From contig NZ_CP046564.1 of assembly GCF_009818105.1 (NCBI RefSeq), positions 1,116,001 through 1,180,000 on the forward strand: a stretch of DNA of 64,000 nt, read 5' to 3'. Shown here in pieces: positions 1-8,387 of this stretch. The notes beneath the pieces are model-generated. The model was not told the DNA's origin. It did no database searches and saw only the letters and a list, made by a program, of their open reading frames with translations. Origin of the DNA: Bacillus sp. N1-1 (GTDB lineage Bacteria > Bacillota > Bacilli > Bacillales > Guptibacillaceae). Position 1 is the first letter of the stretch. The number at the start of each line of letters is the position of its first letter. The translations under genes were made by a program, and so were the position numbers.

Positions 1-1
1 A

Positions 2-154
2 ACTAGTAATAGCTTGAAAGTGGCTGGGCTTCTATTTCTTATTCCAGGCACAATTTTTACGAGCGTGATTGTATGGAAAAGAAGCAAAGTAAAAGGGATG
101 ACGACTGTGCTTGTTTTAGGAGGGATTATTTATTTCTGGGGACTGCCATCGTAA
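2..154 (+). CDS. C-terminal end of a membrane protein (partial)
   Basis: An open frame enters from the left edge and ends at TAA 152-154, giving the last 50 residues of a protein whose start lies outside the window. It contains two hydrophobic stretches separated by a short basic loop (WKRSKVKG), as expected of a polytopic membrane protein ending in two transmembrane helices. The stop lies only 14 bases before the next start, so the two genes are probably co-transcribed. The family cannot be named from this fragment. Confidence 0.6.
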   Translation, partial: TSNSLKVAGLLFLIPGTIFTSVIVWKRSKVKGMTTVLVLGGIIYFWGLPS

Positions 155-168
155 GGGGGGGGGAATGA

Positions 169-1470
169 ATGAAACAAAAAACCTATCTATATGCTAGTCT
201 GATCTGTTTGGTCCTGCTTGCTGCGGCCATTACATACAATCTCCTCAATGAGGAAGATCAGTATCTTGGCTTTACGGGATTAGGTGGTTCTATTAAACTT
301 TCAGAGGATGACCGTCAAATCTACTTTTCTTATTATCAAGATGGTAAAGAATCGATCTATCGAGCAAATACCGATGGCGGTAAAGTAGAGCAACTCACAC
401 ATCCGGATGATGAACGGCACCGAAAGCCAGACTTATCTCTAAACGGAGAGAAGATGCTCTATTTATCCGAAAATAGCGATCGTATTCAATCGTTGTACAT
501 AGCGGATTTGAATGGCGAGAATCGGAAGAAACTAACAGATGATACGATTCATGTGGAAGAAGCGGTCTTCTCTGAGAACGAAATCTATTTTGTCGGAATG
601 CCGGCAGAGGCCGTAGGAAAAGCAGAAGGTGAAACGAAGGAAGGGTATGATCTCCATTCGGTCGGTATGGACGGGGAGAATGAGCAAAAGTTAACCGATC
701 AAGATCATTTTACAATGAACCATCTTGCTATCTCGACTGATGGTTCGCAGCTCTATTACACATTATTTAATGGCACTAGTGATAAAATCTATGCTTATCA
801 TGTGGAAGATAAGAGAGAAAGCCTGGCGGATTGGGTACCGGCTGAAGTTGGTTCCTTATACGACTGGGATTATGATGAAGTGAAACAAGCGTTCACTTAT
901 ACAGATGTGTCAGAGGAATCAGAGGATCGCTCGTTATTCAAATATGAACTCTACTATCGAGATTTAAATGAGAATAGGACAAAACAACTCACAACATTAG
1001 AATCTTCTGTCGTGTCACCGGATTTCTTTCACCAGTCTGACAAAATCGCCTTTCTCCACTATACGAATTGGTCCGGTCATCCGGAAAAGTATCAATTGAA
1101 GACGGTGGATATCAATACGAAAGAAATGAATAACGTTACGTTGGATCTTCCGGAATCCACAAACAGCCACAGGCTGAGAGAAGCGCTGAACATTTTCACG
1201 AGCTCTACAGCAATCGCGATTTTGTATACCGTGCTGCTATGTTTGGTCACGCTTTATTCTTATAAAAAGTCAGGGAAGCAATATCGAACGGGACTGATTA
1301 GCTTACTACTAGCAGTCGCTGTTTTTATTAGTGGCTTTATTTTTGGGATGTTGACGAATCCGTGGGTAGGTATTGCGGTTAGCATCGTAGCGATTGGCAT
1401 GGTGCCAAGTAGTTTAATCGCATTGATTGTAGGATTTTTGATAGGGAAATTCGCAAAAAAGCCTAAGTAA
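169..1470 (+). CDS. TolB-like beta-propeller membrane protein
   Basis: A 433-residue protein. Residues about 6-24 form an N-terminal hydrophobic anchor or signal. Residues about 40-330 contain repeated propeller-type blades of the TolB/DPP-IV N-terminal kind (for example IYRANTDGGKVEQLT and LYIADLNGENRKKLT, each ending in a LT strand after an NG/DG turn). Residues about 345-430 hold three predicted membrane helices. A run of nine G residues, acting as a Shine-Dalgarno sequence, sits just before the ATG. TolB-type propellers usually mediate protein or ligand binding, so a surface-exposed sensing or scaffolding role is an inference. No catalytic domain is visible. It probably shares a transcript with the truncated membrane gene upstream and ends at a bidirectional terminator. 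Confidence 0.7.
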   Translation: MKQKTYLYASLICLVLLAAAITYNLLNEEDQYLGFTGLGGSIKLSEDDRQIYFSYYQDGKESIYRANTDGGKVEQLTHPDDERHRKPDLSLNGEKMLYLSENSDRIQSLYIADLNGENRKKLTDDTIHVEEAVFSENEIYFVGMPAEAVGKAEGETKEGYDLHSVGMDGENEQKLTDQDHFTMNHLAISTDGSQLYYTLFNGTSDKIYAYHVEDKRESLADWVPAEVGSLYDWDYDEVKQAFTYTDVSEESEDRSLFKYELYYRDLNENRTKQLTTLESSVVSPDFFHQSDKIAFLHYTNWSGHPEKYQLKTVDINTKEMNNVTLDLPESTNSHRLREALNIFTSSTAIAILYTVLLCLVTLYSYKKSGKQYRTGLISLLLAVAVFISGFIFGMLTNPWVGIAVSIVAIGMVPSSLIALIVGFLIGKFAKKPK

Positions 1471-1505
1471 AAGGGCCGTCTCCTTTAATGGAGCGGCTCT
1501 TTTAC
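1469..1505. terminator. Bidirectional rho-independent terminator
   Basis: An imperfect stem (AAAAGGGCCG-TCTCC pairing with GGAG-CGGCTCTTTT) lies between convergent genes. A runs on the left and T runs on the right suit both strands. Confidence 0.8.
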
Positions 1506-1883
1506 TTAGGTGCAGACAACCTCAATGCGTCCATATTCATCGACCCAGATGCCAATAACGTGAGCGAACCCCCAGGACCTTACAACCTGAGTAGAAGTTG
1601 CAATGTCTTTAAAATGATGGCACTTACTAACAGGATTCGCCGCACAGTCAAAATGACCAACTACAGCAATGACTTGAGAAGAATGAGCGGTTAACGACAC
1701 GAGAGTATTTTCTCTCAGTCGGGCAACCTCGTATGCAGGGCCGTGAGAGAGCACACGGTCCATCCCAGGCTCTGTAATCAGATCAACGTAATCAAGCTGG
1801 TAATGCGCTTTAAGCCACTCCGTAACTGGAAGTTGTGTTCGGCCATCAATACAATTTAACGCGGTTCCGAATCGTTTTCTCAT
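1506..1883 (-). CDS. Short beta-carbonic-anhydrase-like protein
   Basis: A 125-residue protein with the zinc-site motifs of beta-carbonic anhydrases. CxDxR is at residues 11-15 (CIDGR) and HxxC at 77-80 (HFDC), within the context VVGHFDCAANP. In the known family, Cys, His and Cys bind Zn and the Asp/Arg pair gates the site. This protein is much shorter than usual beta-carbonic anhydrases (roughly 165-220 residues), so CO2 hydration is not assured; it may be a divergent metal-binding relative. GAAGGTG precedes the ATG. The upstream gene on the same strand, a His/Tyr/Gly-rich repeat protein, ends 19 bases before it, suggesting a two-gene operon transcribed away from the helicase gene. Confidence 0.65.
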   Translation of the reverse strand: MRKRFGTALNCIDGRTQLPVTEWLKAHYQLDYVDLITEPGMDRVLSHGPAYEVARLRENTLVSLTAHSSQVIAVVGHFDCAANPVSKCHHFKDIATSTQVVRSWGFAHVIGIWVDEYGRIEVVCT

Positions 1884-1902
1884 TTTACACCTTCATTTCT
1901 CG

Positions 1903-2109
1903 CTAACGTCGATGGTAAGTGCTATGGCTATGATGTAATGGATAACCTGGATAATAAGTGGTAGGCCCATGGTGATAGCCATAGCCAGGGTAATAACTTC
2001 CGTGCACGTGATGATAGCTGAATCCAGGATGAGCGCTTCCAAGTCCATGATGGTAACCGAATCCAGGATAAAAGCTTCCGGGGCTAGAATGAGAAAGTGG
2101 TCTTTGCAA
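1903..2109 (-). CDS. His/Gly/Tyr-rich 13-residue repeat protein
   Basis: A 68-residue protein made almost wholly of four tandem 13-residue repeats with the pattern G-S-x-Y-P-G-F/Y-G-Y-H-H-G-x, followed by a short basic tail. I chose the TTG start at 2109 because AAGGGGG lies 8 bases upstream. A longer frame extends to 2289, but it would add an unrelated segment overlapping the helicase start. There is no signal peptide. I do not recognise the family; paired histidines suggest metal binding, and low-complexity Tyr/Gly/His composition resembles some spore-coat or matrix proteins, but both ideas are inference. It sits directly upstream of the carbonic-anhydrase-like gene. Confidence 0.6.
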   Translation of the reverse strand: MQRPLSHSSPGSFYPGFGYHHGLGSAHPGFSYHHVHGSYYPGYGYHHGPTTYYPGYPLHHSHSTYHRR

Positions 2110-2230
2110 CGTCAGGTCCCCCTTCAACAGTTGTACGTTAGTGTATGTAAACAGATTGAGTGGCGTATAGGCATGGAATTTCGCTACTATGATAAAATGA
2201 AACAACCATATGAAAAAGGATCGGGATGAC

Positions 2231-5200
2231 ATGGATTGTAAAATCAGCAATAAGCTTATAAAAGAAATGTGTGGCGATCGCTCTTTCAAAAAGGGAGAGT
2301 CTTATTTTTATTCCAATAAAGTAACGTTTCATCACGATCACTCGATCGGATATGAAGCCACAGTTCACGGAACGGAAGACTTTTATGTTACGGTAACGAC
2401 AGATGCAAATGGACACATCGAGGCACAATGTAGCTGCCCATCGCTCGCTACATTCCAAAAAGACTGTCAGCACATTGCGGCCGTTTTAATCGGCATCCGT
2501 CACCTTCAACAAAAAGAATCCCCCATGCAGAATGAGGATGGCAGCCTGGCAGAAAATTTTATGACGCTATTTACTGACAAATCAACTCCAGGGAGCGGCC
2601 GCCAACGCTTTTTTGAAAAGCGAAAGGTGCTTGATGTGTTCTTTACATTTAAGCCTGTTTCTCTTAACGATCAGGAGTTGCTAGGAATTGAAATTGCCAT
2701 CGAACAAGTCAATGTGCCTTCGATTCGCGCCTTTCTTCACAATGTTCACGAGGGGAAAGGAAGTGAAGTCTCGCCTGACGTGACCTATCATCCAGAGATT
2801 CACTGTTTTTCAAGTGAAGCAGATGCCATTCTTCATCATTTAATTCGCGTAGCCCGCGATGAAAAAGCCTTTCTAGAATCGGTTTCTTTCTCGCGCGACG
2901 ACCGTCAGCGGTCCGATACGTTACTGATCTCGCCATCGTCATGGAGCAGCTTGATTCCTTTACTAACTAGCGCTGAAAATATCAAAATCGAACATCAAGG
3001 CTCTTTGTTTGAACGCGTAAAAGTCGAAAAAGGCTCACCCCCGATTCGCTTTATGATCGACGAATGGGATGAAAACCACTGTCGCATTACCATCAAAGGT
3101 TTTGAGCGGATGACGATTTTAAATGCCTACCAATCCGTTTTATATCAAGGAACCGTCTATCAATTAGAGGCTCGCGACTTTACCCGCATGGCCGAGTTAA
3201 AGAAGATGCTTCCGTCAGGGAACAATGAGATTCCAATTCCGTATGAACAAATGGATCATTTCCTTGAAAAAGTCGTACCTGATTTAAAGCGAATGGGGCA
3301 TGTGGAGCTTTCAAAAGCATTTCGTGAAACGTATATGAAGACACCGTTAAAGGCACGGCTCTATCTCGATCGATTGAAAAACCGTCTGCTGGCAGGGCTT
3401 GAATTTCAGTATGAGGAAGTGGTCATACAGCCGTTAGAACGTCGGGATGCTCCGGGTTCGACAATCATTCGAGACATCGAACGGGAAGAAGAAATTCTGG
3501 ACATGATGGAAGAGAGCGGTTTTTCAAAAACAGATGGCGGTTATATGATGCAAAATGAAGAACTTGAGTATGAATTCCTCCATCATACCGTTCCGAAACT
3601 TCAATCCATATTAAAGCTTTACGCGACAACAGCTGTTCGAAATCGGCTCGTTCGAAAGAAGCACTATCCGAAAATAAATGTAAAGCTGAAGAAACGAGAG
3701 CGGACAAATTGGTTAGAATTCACCTTTGAAATGGATGGCATATCTGACAATCAAATTCGGGAAATATTAGCGGCATTAGAAGAAAAGCGTAAGTATTATC
3801 GCTTACCAAATGGATCGCTTTTGTCCCTTGAAACGAAAGAAATGGAGGATATGCATGAGTTTCTAACCACGGTTCCCCCGCAGGAACAGTTTGAGCCATA
3901 TTTTTCGCTTCCGGTCAAAAAAAGCGCTAGTCTAATGGGGACAATTGAAACGAATAGCATCTTTCTAGCAGACGCATCGTTTCGTAACTTTCTAGACACG
4001 ATGCGTCTTCCAAATCAAGGTGAGTTTAACGTGCCCGAATCGTTGGATCACATTTTGAGAGATTATCAAATACAGGGCTATCAATGGATGAAAACCTTAG
4101 CGAGCTACGGGTTTGGCGGTGTGTTAGCGGATGATATGGGACTTGGAAAAACGCTGCAAAGCATCACGTATATCGTGTCTGAGCTTAACGCTATTCGTGA
4201 AGAGCATAAACCGGTTCTGATCGTGTGTCCTTCCTCGCTTACGTATAATTGGTTCAATGAAATAAAGAAGTTTGCTCCTGAGCTCCGGGCGCGGATCATC
4301 GACGGCAATCAAGCAACGCGTGAAAAGCTCCAGCAGACGAGCAAAGAGATCGATGTGGTAATTACGTCTTATCCGTTACTTCGTCGCGACATCAGCTGGT
4401 ATGATAAGCAAACGTTCCATACGGTGTTTTTTGATGAAGCCCAGGCGTTTAAAAACCCTTCAACACAAACGGCCAGAACGGTTAAGAAAATCAAAGCGGA
4501 TCACCGGTTTGGTTTAACGGGAACCCCGGTTGAAAACGCGATTGAAGAGCTTTGGTCGATTTATCACGTTGTCTTTCCAGAGCTTTTTAAAGGGATCAAA
4601 GCCTATAGCAACTTAACGAAGAAAACGATCGCAAGAAGAGTACAACCTTTCTTACTTAGAAGAATGAAGGAAGACGTTCTGGCAGAGTTACCAGAAAAGC
4701 TGGAATCACTTGAATTAACCGAGCTATTGCCTGAACAGAAGAAGCTGTACGCAGCATACCTTGCGAAGCTAAGAACAGATACGTTAAAGCATCTCGATCG
4801 TGACACGATTAGTAAAAATCGCATTAAGATTTTGGCTGGGTTAACGCGACTGCGTCAGATTTGCTGTCATCCGTCTTTATTTGTGGACGGCTACAAAGGA
4901 AGCTCTGCTAAATTCGAGCAGCTACTTCAGATTATCGAAGATTCGAGACGAGCCGGTAGAAGAATGCTGATTTTCTCTCAATTTACGAAGATGCTTCAGT
5001 TAATCGGAAGAGAGCTTGCTGGAAGAGGACAAAGTTTTTTCTATCTGGATGGGGAGACGCCCTCTGGAGAAAGAGTGGAGACGTGCGATCGATTTAACGA
5101 AGGCGAACGGGATGTGTTTCTTATTTCTCTAAAAGCCGGGGGAACGGGTTTGAATTTAACCGGAGCGGATACGGTCGTTCTCTATGATCTTTGGTGGAAC

Positions 5201-5419
5201 CCAGCGGTTGAAGAACAAGCGGCAGACCGAACGCATCGAATTGGTCAGGAAAAGGTAGTCAATGTGATCAAGCTTGTAGCCCGTGGCACGATTGAAGAAA
5301 AGATGAATGATCTTCAGGAGAAAAAGCGCGAGCTCATTTCAGAATTGATTGATTCAGAAGAAAAAGCAAAGACTTCCTTAACCGAAGAAGATATTCGTGA
5401 GATTTTAATGGAATCGTAG
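2231..5419 (+). CDS. SWIM zinc finger and SNF2 family helicase
   Basis: A 1062-residue DNA-dependent ATPase of the bacterial SNF2/RapA-like group. A SWIM zinc finger lies near the N-terminus (C67, C69, C79, H81 in CxC...CxH). A long middle region with mixed helices follows, and then two helicase lobes. Walker A is at about 633-641 (DDMGLGKT), the DEAQ box at about 735, and the C-terminal helicase motif HRIGQ at about 1001. The family uses ATP hydrolysis to translocate on DNA and remodel protein-DNA complexes; its exact bacterial role is unclear. The start at 2231 is preferred because AAAAAGGA lies about 10 bases upstream; an ATG 21 bases earlier lacks a ribosome binding site. The gene diverges from the His-rich gene and is followed by its own terminator. 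Confidence 0.9.
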   Translation: MDCKISNKLIKEMCGDRSFKKGESYFYSNKVTFHHDHSIGYEATVHGTEDFYVTVTTDANGHIEAQCSCPSLATFQKDCQHIAAVLIGIRHLQQKESPMQNEDGSLAENFMTLFTDKSTPGSGRQRFFEKRKVLDVFFTFKPVSLNDQELLGIEIAIEQVNVPSIRAFLHNVHEGKGSEVSPDVTYHPEIHCFSSEADAILHHLIRVARDEKAFLESVSFSRDDRQRSDTLLISPSSWSSLIPLLTSAENIKIEHQGSLFERVKVEKGSPPIRFMIDEWDENHCRITIKGFERMTILNAYQSVLYQGTVYQLEARDFTRMAELKKMLPSGNNEIPIPYEQMDHFLEKVVPDLKRMGHVELSKAFRETYMKTPLKARLYLDRLKNRLLAGLEFQYEEVVIQPLERRDAPGSTIIRDIEREEEILDMMEESGFSKTDGGYMMQNEELEYEFLHHTVPKLQSILKLYATTAVRNRLVRKKHYPKINVKLKKRERTNWLEFTFEMDGISDNQIREILAALEEKRKYYRLPNGSLLSLETKEMEDMHEFLTTVPPQEQFEPYFSLPVKKSASLMGTIETNSIFLADASFRNFLDTMRLPNQGEFNVPESLDHILRDYQIQGYQWMKTLASYGFGGVLADDMGLGKTLQSITYIVSELNAIREEHKPVLIVCPSSLTYNWFNEIKKFAPELRARIIDGNQATREKLQQTSKEIDVVITSYPLLRRDISWYDKQTFHTVFFDEAQAFKNPSTQTARTVKKIKADHRFGLTGTPVENAIEELWSIYHVVFPELFKGIKAYSNLTKKTIARRVQPFLLRRMKEDVLAELPEKLESLELTELLPEQKKLYAAYLAKLRTDTLKHLDRDTISKNRIKILAGLTRLRQICCHPSLFVDGYKGSSAKFEQLLQIIEDSRRAGRRMLIFSQFTKMLQLIGRELAGRGQSFFYLDGETPSGERVETCDRFNEGERDVFLISLKAGGTGLNLTGADTVVLYDLWWNPAVEEQAADRTHRIGQEKVVNVIKLVARGTIEEKMNDLQEKKRELISELIDSEEKAKTSLTEEDIREILMES

Positions 5420-5434
5420 AAAAAAAGAATGAAA

Positions 5435-5469
5435 AGAGCCTGGGCTAGAAACTGCTTCAGGCTTTTTTA
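5435..5469 (+). terminator. Terminator of the SNF2 helicase gene
   Basis: AGCCTG pairs with CAGGCT and is followed by six T residues. Confidence 0.8.
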
Positions 5470-5588
5470 GCTTTTCTTTTTCTAACAATCACTTCTTTAC
5501 GCAAAAACAATTTCTTCCTGCAGGTTTTACGTTTTGAATGAAAGGGAATTGAGGTTTTAAAATGTAAGATTTGGTGGAGGTTAGAAAA

Positions 5589-6440
5589 ATGAACGGAGTC
5601 GCCGTTGGTTATAAAATTCAGTGCAAGTCCGAATATACAACTCTTAAAAATGTGCTGGTTGTAAAACCATCGTTTATGAGAATTACAGAAATTATCAATG
5701 AAACACAAAAGCATTATGAAAATAACAACATTAACATCCCGCTAGCTCTTCAGCAACACGAAGCATTTGTGGAAGTGTTGGAAGCAAATGGTGCTAACGT
5801 AAGTGAACTCCAAGCTGAATCGAGTCTCCCTGAGCAAGTCTTTACTCGTGACATTGGCTTTACGATTCACGACGAACTATTCGTTGCAACAATGAATGAA
5901 CAAGTTCGAAAGCCAGAAGTCAATACGGTAAAAGCGTTCCTTCAAGAGAATGAAATCTCTTACCAGGAAGGTTTACCAGGTTCAATTGAAGGTGGCGATG
6001 TCGTGGTGGACGGTTCAACCATTTGGATTGGGAATAGTGGCCGAACGTCACAAATCGCGATTCAAGAACTACAGAAGCGTTTGCCAGCTTATAACGTTGA
6101 ACCATTATCGTTAAGAAAAGATATCCTTCACCTAGATTGTGTATTTAACATTATTAGTGAAGAGATCGCGCTCGTCTATCCACCCGCTTTTACAAAGGAT
6201 GACTTAAGAAAATTGGAAGCGCGTTTTCAGCTAATTCACGTTTCAGAGGAAGAACAGTTCTATATGGGTCCAAATGTGCTTTCAATTGGAGATGGGAAGA
6301 TCGTAAGTCTTTCGCAGAATAAACGATTGAACCATACTTTAACTGTACTTGGTTTCCGCGTTCTTCCAGTGGATTTCTCTGAAATCATTAAATCAGGTGG
6401 GTCCTTTCGCTGCTGTACACTTCCGCTAGAACGAAGCTGA
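5589..6440 (+). CDS. DDAH/arginine-deiminase-fold amidinohydrolase
   Basis: A 283-residue member of the guanidino-group-modifying superfamily, which includes dimethylarginine dimethylaminohydrolase (releasing citrulline from methylated arginines) and arginine deiminase. Visible family motifs in order are FTRD, EGGD, the catalytic-His motif HLDC and a C-terminal catalytic-Cys motif GGSFRCCTLPL. The size fits DDAH (about 255-285) rather than arginine deiminase (about 410). The ATG at 5589 is chosen because GGAGG sits 8 bases upstream; the frame extends six codons further to a TTG without a ribosome binding site. No arginine-catabolism genes lie nearby, so the true substrate is open. Confidence 0.8.
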   Translation: MNGVAVGYKIQCKSEYTTLKNVLVVKPSFMRITEIINETQKHYENNNINIPLALQQHEAFVEVLEANGANVSELQAESSLPEQVFTRDIGFTIHDELFVATMNEQVRKPEVNTVKAFLQENEISYQEGLPGSIEGGDVVVDGSTIWIGNSGRTSQIAIQELQKRLPAYNVEPLSLRKDILHLDCVFNIISEEIALVYPPAFTKDDLRKLEARFQLIHVSEEEQFYMGPNVLSIGDGKIVSLSQNKRLNHTLTVLGFRVLPVDFSEIIKSGGSFRCCTLPLERS

Positions 6441-6451
6441 TCTTCTAGCGG
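6423..6451 (+). terminator. Stem-loop at the end of the DDAH-like gene
   Basis: A nine-base perfect inverted repeat (CCGCTAGAA/TTCTAGCGG) overlaps the stop codon. There is no T run after it, so it may be an mRNA-end stem rather than a strong terminator. Confidence 0.45.
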
Positions 6452-6497
6452 GAATCGATTTTGTCGCTAGCCAATTCATAAAAGAGGAGACGTGAGG

Positions 6498-7232
6498 ATG
6501 TTAAAAACAGAAAGTCGCTACTTGTTAACGAAAGAGGATATTGAAACACGTGAAGATCTTCCAACTTGGCTGAAGGCGGAGTATGAAACCTTCAGCCAAT
6601 TAGTAACAGACCCGACATTCCCTTGTTTTTTTGGCCGAACCGCTCAGCTAAAAGGTGAGCTTCGCTATGCTTATATTGAGCATAAGGATTGGTCCAATTT
6701 ACCTGAGGCTGTTGAAAGCTTTCTAAGCTTATTCCAAAAGCCAACGAAGATCAGACACGGCTTATTTATTTTTGTAGAGCCCGAAAGCGAGGAACAGTCG
6801 ATTGATACGTATCGATCGCAATTCTGGGATATCCTTCAATATTTACATAATCACGATCGCTTCCCATGGCCGAGCGATGCACCCAAAGATCCGGAGCACT
6901 ATTTGTGGGACTTCCACTTTGCTGGAGAGCCGATCTTTACCTTTGGGAATGCGCCAGCTTACAAGCAGCGTAAAACGAGAAATCTTGGCAATAGCTTGAT
7001 TCTCGGATTTCAACCTAGGGCCATTTTCCAGGGGTTGGAAGGTACTGAAAAAGGGGGTATTATGTCTCGTGAGAAAGTTCGCGCTCGTGTCGAGGCATGG
7101 GACCAGCTTCCAAAGCACCCGGATATTAGTCATTTCGGCGACCCCAATCACAATGAATGGAAACAATCGTTTATCGGCGACGACGTGACGCCAATTGAAG
7201 GGAAGTGTCCTTTTTTTCATAAAGGTTCCTAA
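6498..7232 (+). CDS. YqcI/YcgG family protein
   Basis: A 244-residue protein resembling the Bacillus YqcI/YcgG family, whose function is not established. Recognisable family stretches are FPCFFGRTA near the N-terminus, LWDFHFAGEPIFTFGNAPAY in the middle, and a C-terminal CPF near the end (GKCPFF). The ATG at 6498 is used because GAGGAG is 8 bases upstream; the frame opens two codons earlier at a GTG too close to that site. It is cytosolic with no membrane segment and stands alone between terminators. Confidence 0.8.
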   Translation: MLKTESRYLLTKEDIETREDLPTWLKAEYETFSQLVTDPTFPCFFGRTAQLKGELRYAYIEHKDWSNLPEAVESFLSLFQKPTKIRHGLFIFVEPESEEQSIDTYRSQFWDILQYLHNHDRFPWPSDAPKDPEHYLWDFHFAGEPIFTFGNAPAYKQRKTRNLGNSLILGFQPRAIFQGLEGTEKGGIMSREKVRARVEAWDQLPKHPDISHFGDPNHNEWKQSFIGDDVTPIEGKCPFFHKGS

Positions 7233-7265
7233 ATAGTAAACAATCATACGGTAAAAGTCGATCAG

Positions 7266-7299
7266 CCTGAGTGGGGAGAATTCCTGCTCAGGTTTTTTT
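7266..7299 (+). terminator. Terminator of the YqcI/YcgG gene
   Basis: CCTGAG pairs with CTCAGG, with a run of seven T residues after it. Confidence 0.85.
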
Positions 7300-7456
7300 G
7301 CGGGTAAAGGTGTGTGAACGGATTGTGGAATAATATGTTAAAATGGAACGTGATATCAATGCAAAGAGCTGTCAGATCAATAATACTGAAACGTATGTAA
7401 AAATGCTCCTACCTGTAAGGTGAACCAAGTTTGGTTTTTTCCTGGGAGGGACTCAG

Positions 7457-7624
7457 ATGAAGGGTCAAAAGAAAGAGAAAAAGGGTTTCTTTAAAATTCA
7501 GAATGAGTATAGACGAAAAGTACGAGACAAAGGGGAGCAACCTTCCCCGACTGCTGAATTAAAAAGCATTGTCCTCATACTTTTCACTTTGATCCTCATG
7601 AAGTGGCTGTTTTCGTTTATTTGA
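7457..7624 (+). CDS. Small single-pass membrane protein
   Basis: A 55-residue frame opened by ATG with GGGAGGG seven bases upstream. The first 30 residues are highly basic (KKEKKGFF and EYRRKVRDK). The last 20 are a hydrophobic helix (IVLILFTLILMKWLFSFI), giving a membrane-anchored protein with a positively charged cytosolic face. I do not recognise a family. The strong ribosome binding site and the charge/hydrophobic split are the evidence that it is a real gene. About 85 bases of untranslated leader with small hairpins precede it. Confidence 0.55.
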   Translation: MKGQKKEKKGFFKIQNEYRRKVRDKGEQPSPTAELKSIVLILFTLILMKWLFSFI

Positions 7625-7698
7625 CCGTGATAAATGCAGAAAAGTAGATAAAGTGTTTTATGGGCTAAGAATATAAAGTAGTAGAGGAGGCTTTTTTA

Positions 7699-8286
7699 TT
7701 GAACAGCAAAATGAAAGGGTTACCAAATCTAGAAACGGAACATTTTAATCTGCGCAAAATTAATGAGGATGATATCGCTGCTATTTTTGACTATGGTTCC
7801 AATCCTAACGTCTCGAAACAGGTAAGCTGGGAAACACACGAGACGCTTCGGGATACGAGCGTATTCGTGGAGATGATTTTAAAAGGATATGCTGAAGGAA
7901 CGAAAGCGCTGTGGGGATTAGAGTTAAAATCAACTGGAAAGCTTGTCGGTACAATTGATTTTGTTACGATTCAAGAACGTCATCGAAAAGCGGAAATCGG
8001 CTATGTGCTATCAGAGGAATGCTGGGGAAAAGGGTATATGACGGAAGCTGCCAGGAGAATCATTTCATTTGGGTTTGAAGAGCTTCAGTTAGAACGAATT
8101 CAAGCAAGGTGCTTTGTTGAAAATGAAGGTTCTGCGCGAGTGATGGAAAAGGTCGGCATGTCGTTTGAAGGAACCATGAGAAACGCGATGTTTGCGAAGG
8201 GGAAGTTTCATGATTTAAAAATGTTTGCGATCGTTTCGGAAGATTATTTGAAATGTCGTAATAACAAAATACAAAGCTGTGAGTGA
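7699..8286 (+). CDS. GNAT N-acetyltransferase (RimJ/RimL type)
   Basis: A 195-residue protein with the full GNAT fold of the RimJ/RimL subgroup. The N-terminal ETEHFNLRKI strand, the WGLEL/VGTIDF central strands and the acetyl-CoA-binding loop motif ECWGKGYMTEA are present, then the RCFVENEGSARVMEKVGM signature. Members acetylate ribosomal proteins, antibiotics or small amines; the substrate here cannot be told. The start is TTG at 7699 because GAGGAGG lies eight bases upstream; the next ATG is four codons inside. It has its own terminator immediately after the stop. Confidence 0.85.
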   Translation: MNSKMKGLPNLETEHFNLRKINEDDIAAIFDYGSNPNVSKQVSWETHETLRDTSVFVEMILKGYAEGTKALWGLELKSTGKLVGTIDFVTIQERHRKAEIGYVLSEECWGKGYMTEAARRIISFGFEELQLERIQARCFVENEGSARVMEKVGMSFEGTMRNAMFAKGKFHDLKMFAIVSEDYLKCRNNKIQSCE

Positions 8287-8314
8287 AAACGACCTTTTTC
8301 TAGGTCGTTTTCCT
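8286..8314 (+). terminator. Terminator of the GNAT gene
   Basis: AAAACGACCT pairs with AGGTCGTTTT directly at the stop codon. Confidence 0.8.
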
Positions 8315-8333
8315 TTGTTGACGAATCATTTAA

Positions 8334-8370
8334 GTTAGATTATCATCTAATTAGGTGTTTATCTAATTAG
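8334..8370 (+). promoter_or_regulatory. Candidate ArsR-type operator (repeated CTAATTAG)
   Basis: Two copies of the palindrome CTAATTAG (8347-8354 and 8363-8370) lie exactly 16 bases apart, inside a direct repeat ATCTAATTAG, with a further half-site-like GTTAGATTATC just before. They end three bases before the ribosome binding site of an ArsR-family regulator. ArsR-type repressors commonly autoregulate by binding AT-rich inverted repeats near their own start, so this is the likely operator by inference. Confidence 0.5.
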
Positions 8371-8387
8371 TTGGGAGGTGGAATAGA

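Noticed and set aside
2138..2473. Minus-strand 111-codon frame over the helicase start
   Set aside because: No ribosome binding site or protein-like pattern; it is a shadow of the SNF2 gene.
7372..7456. Leader before the 55-residue gene as a riboswitch
   Set aside because: Only very short stems (AACCAA/TTGGTT; ACCT/AGGT) and no known aptamer consensus.
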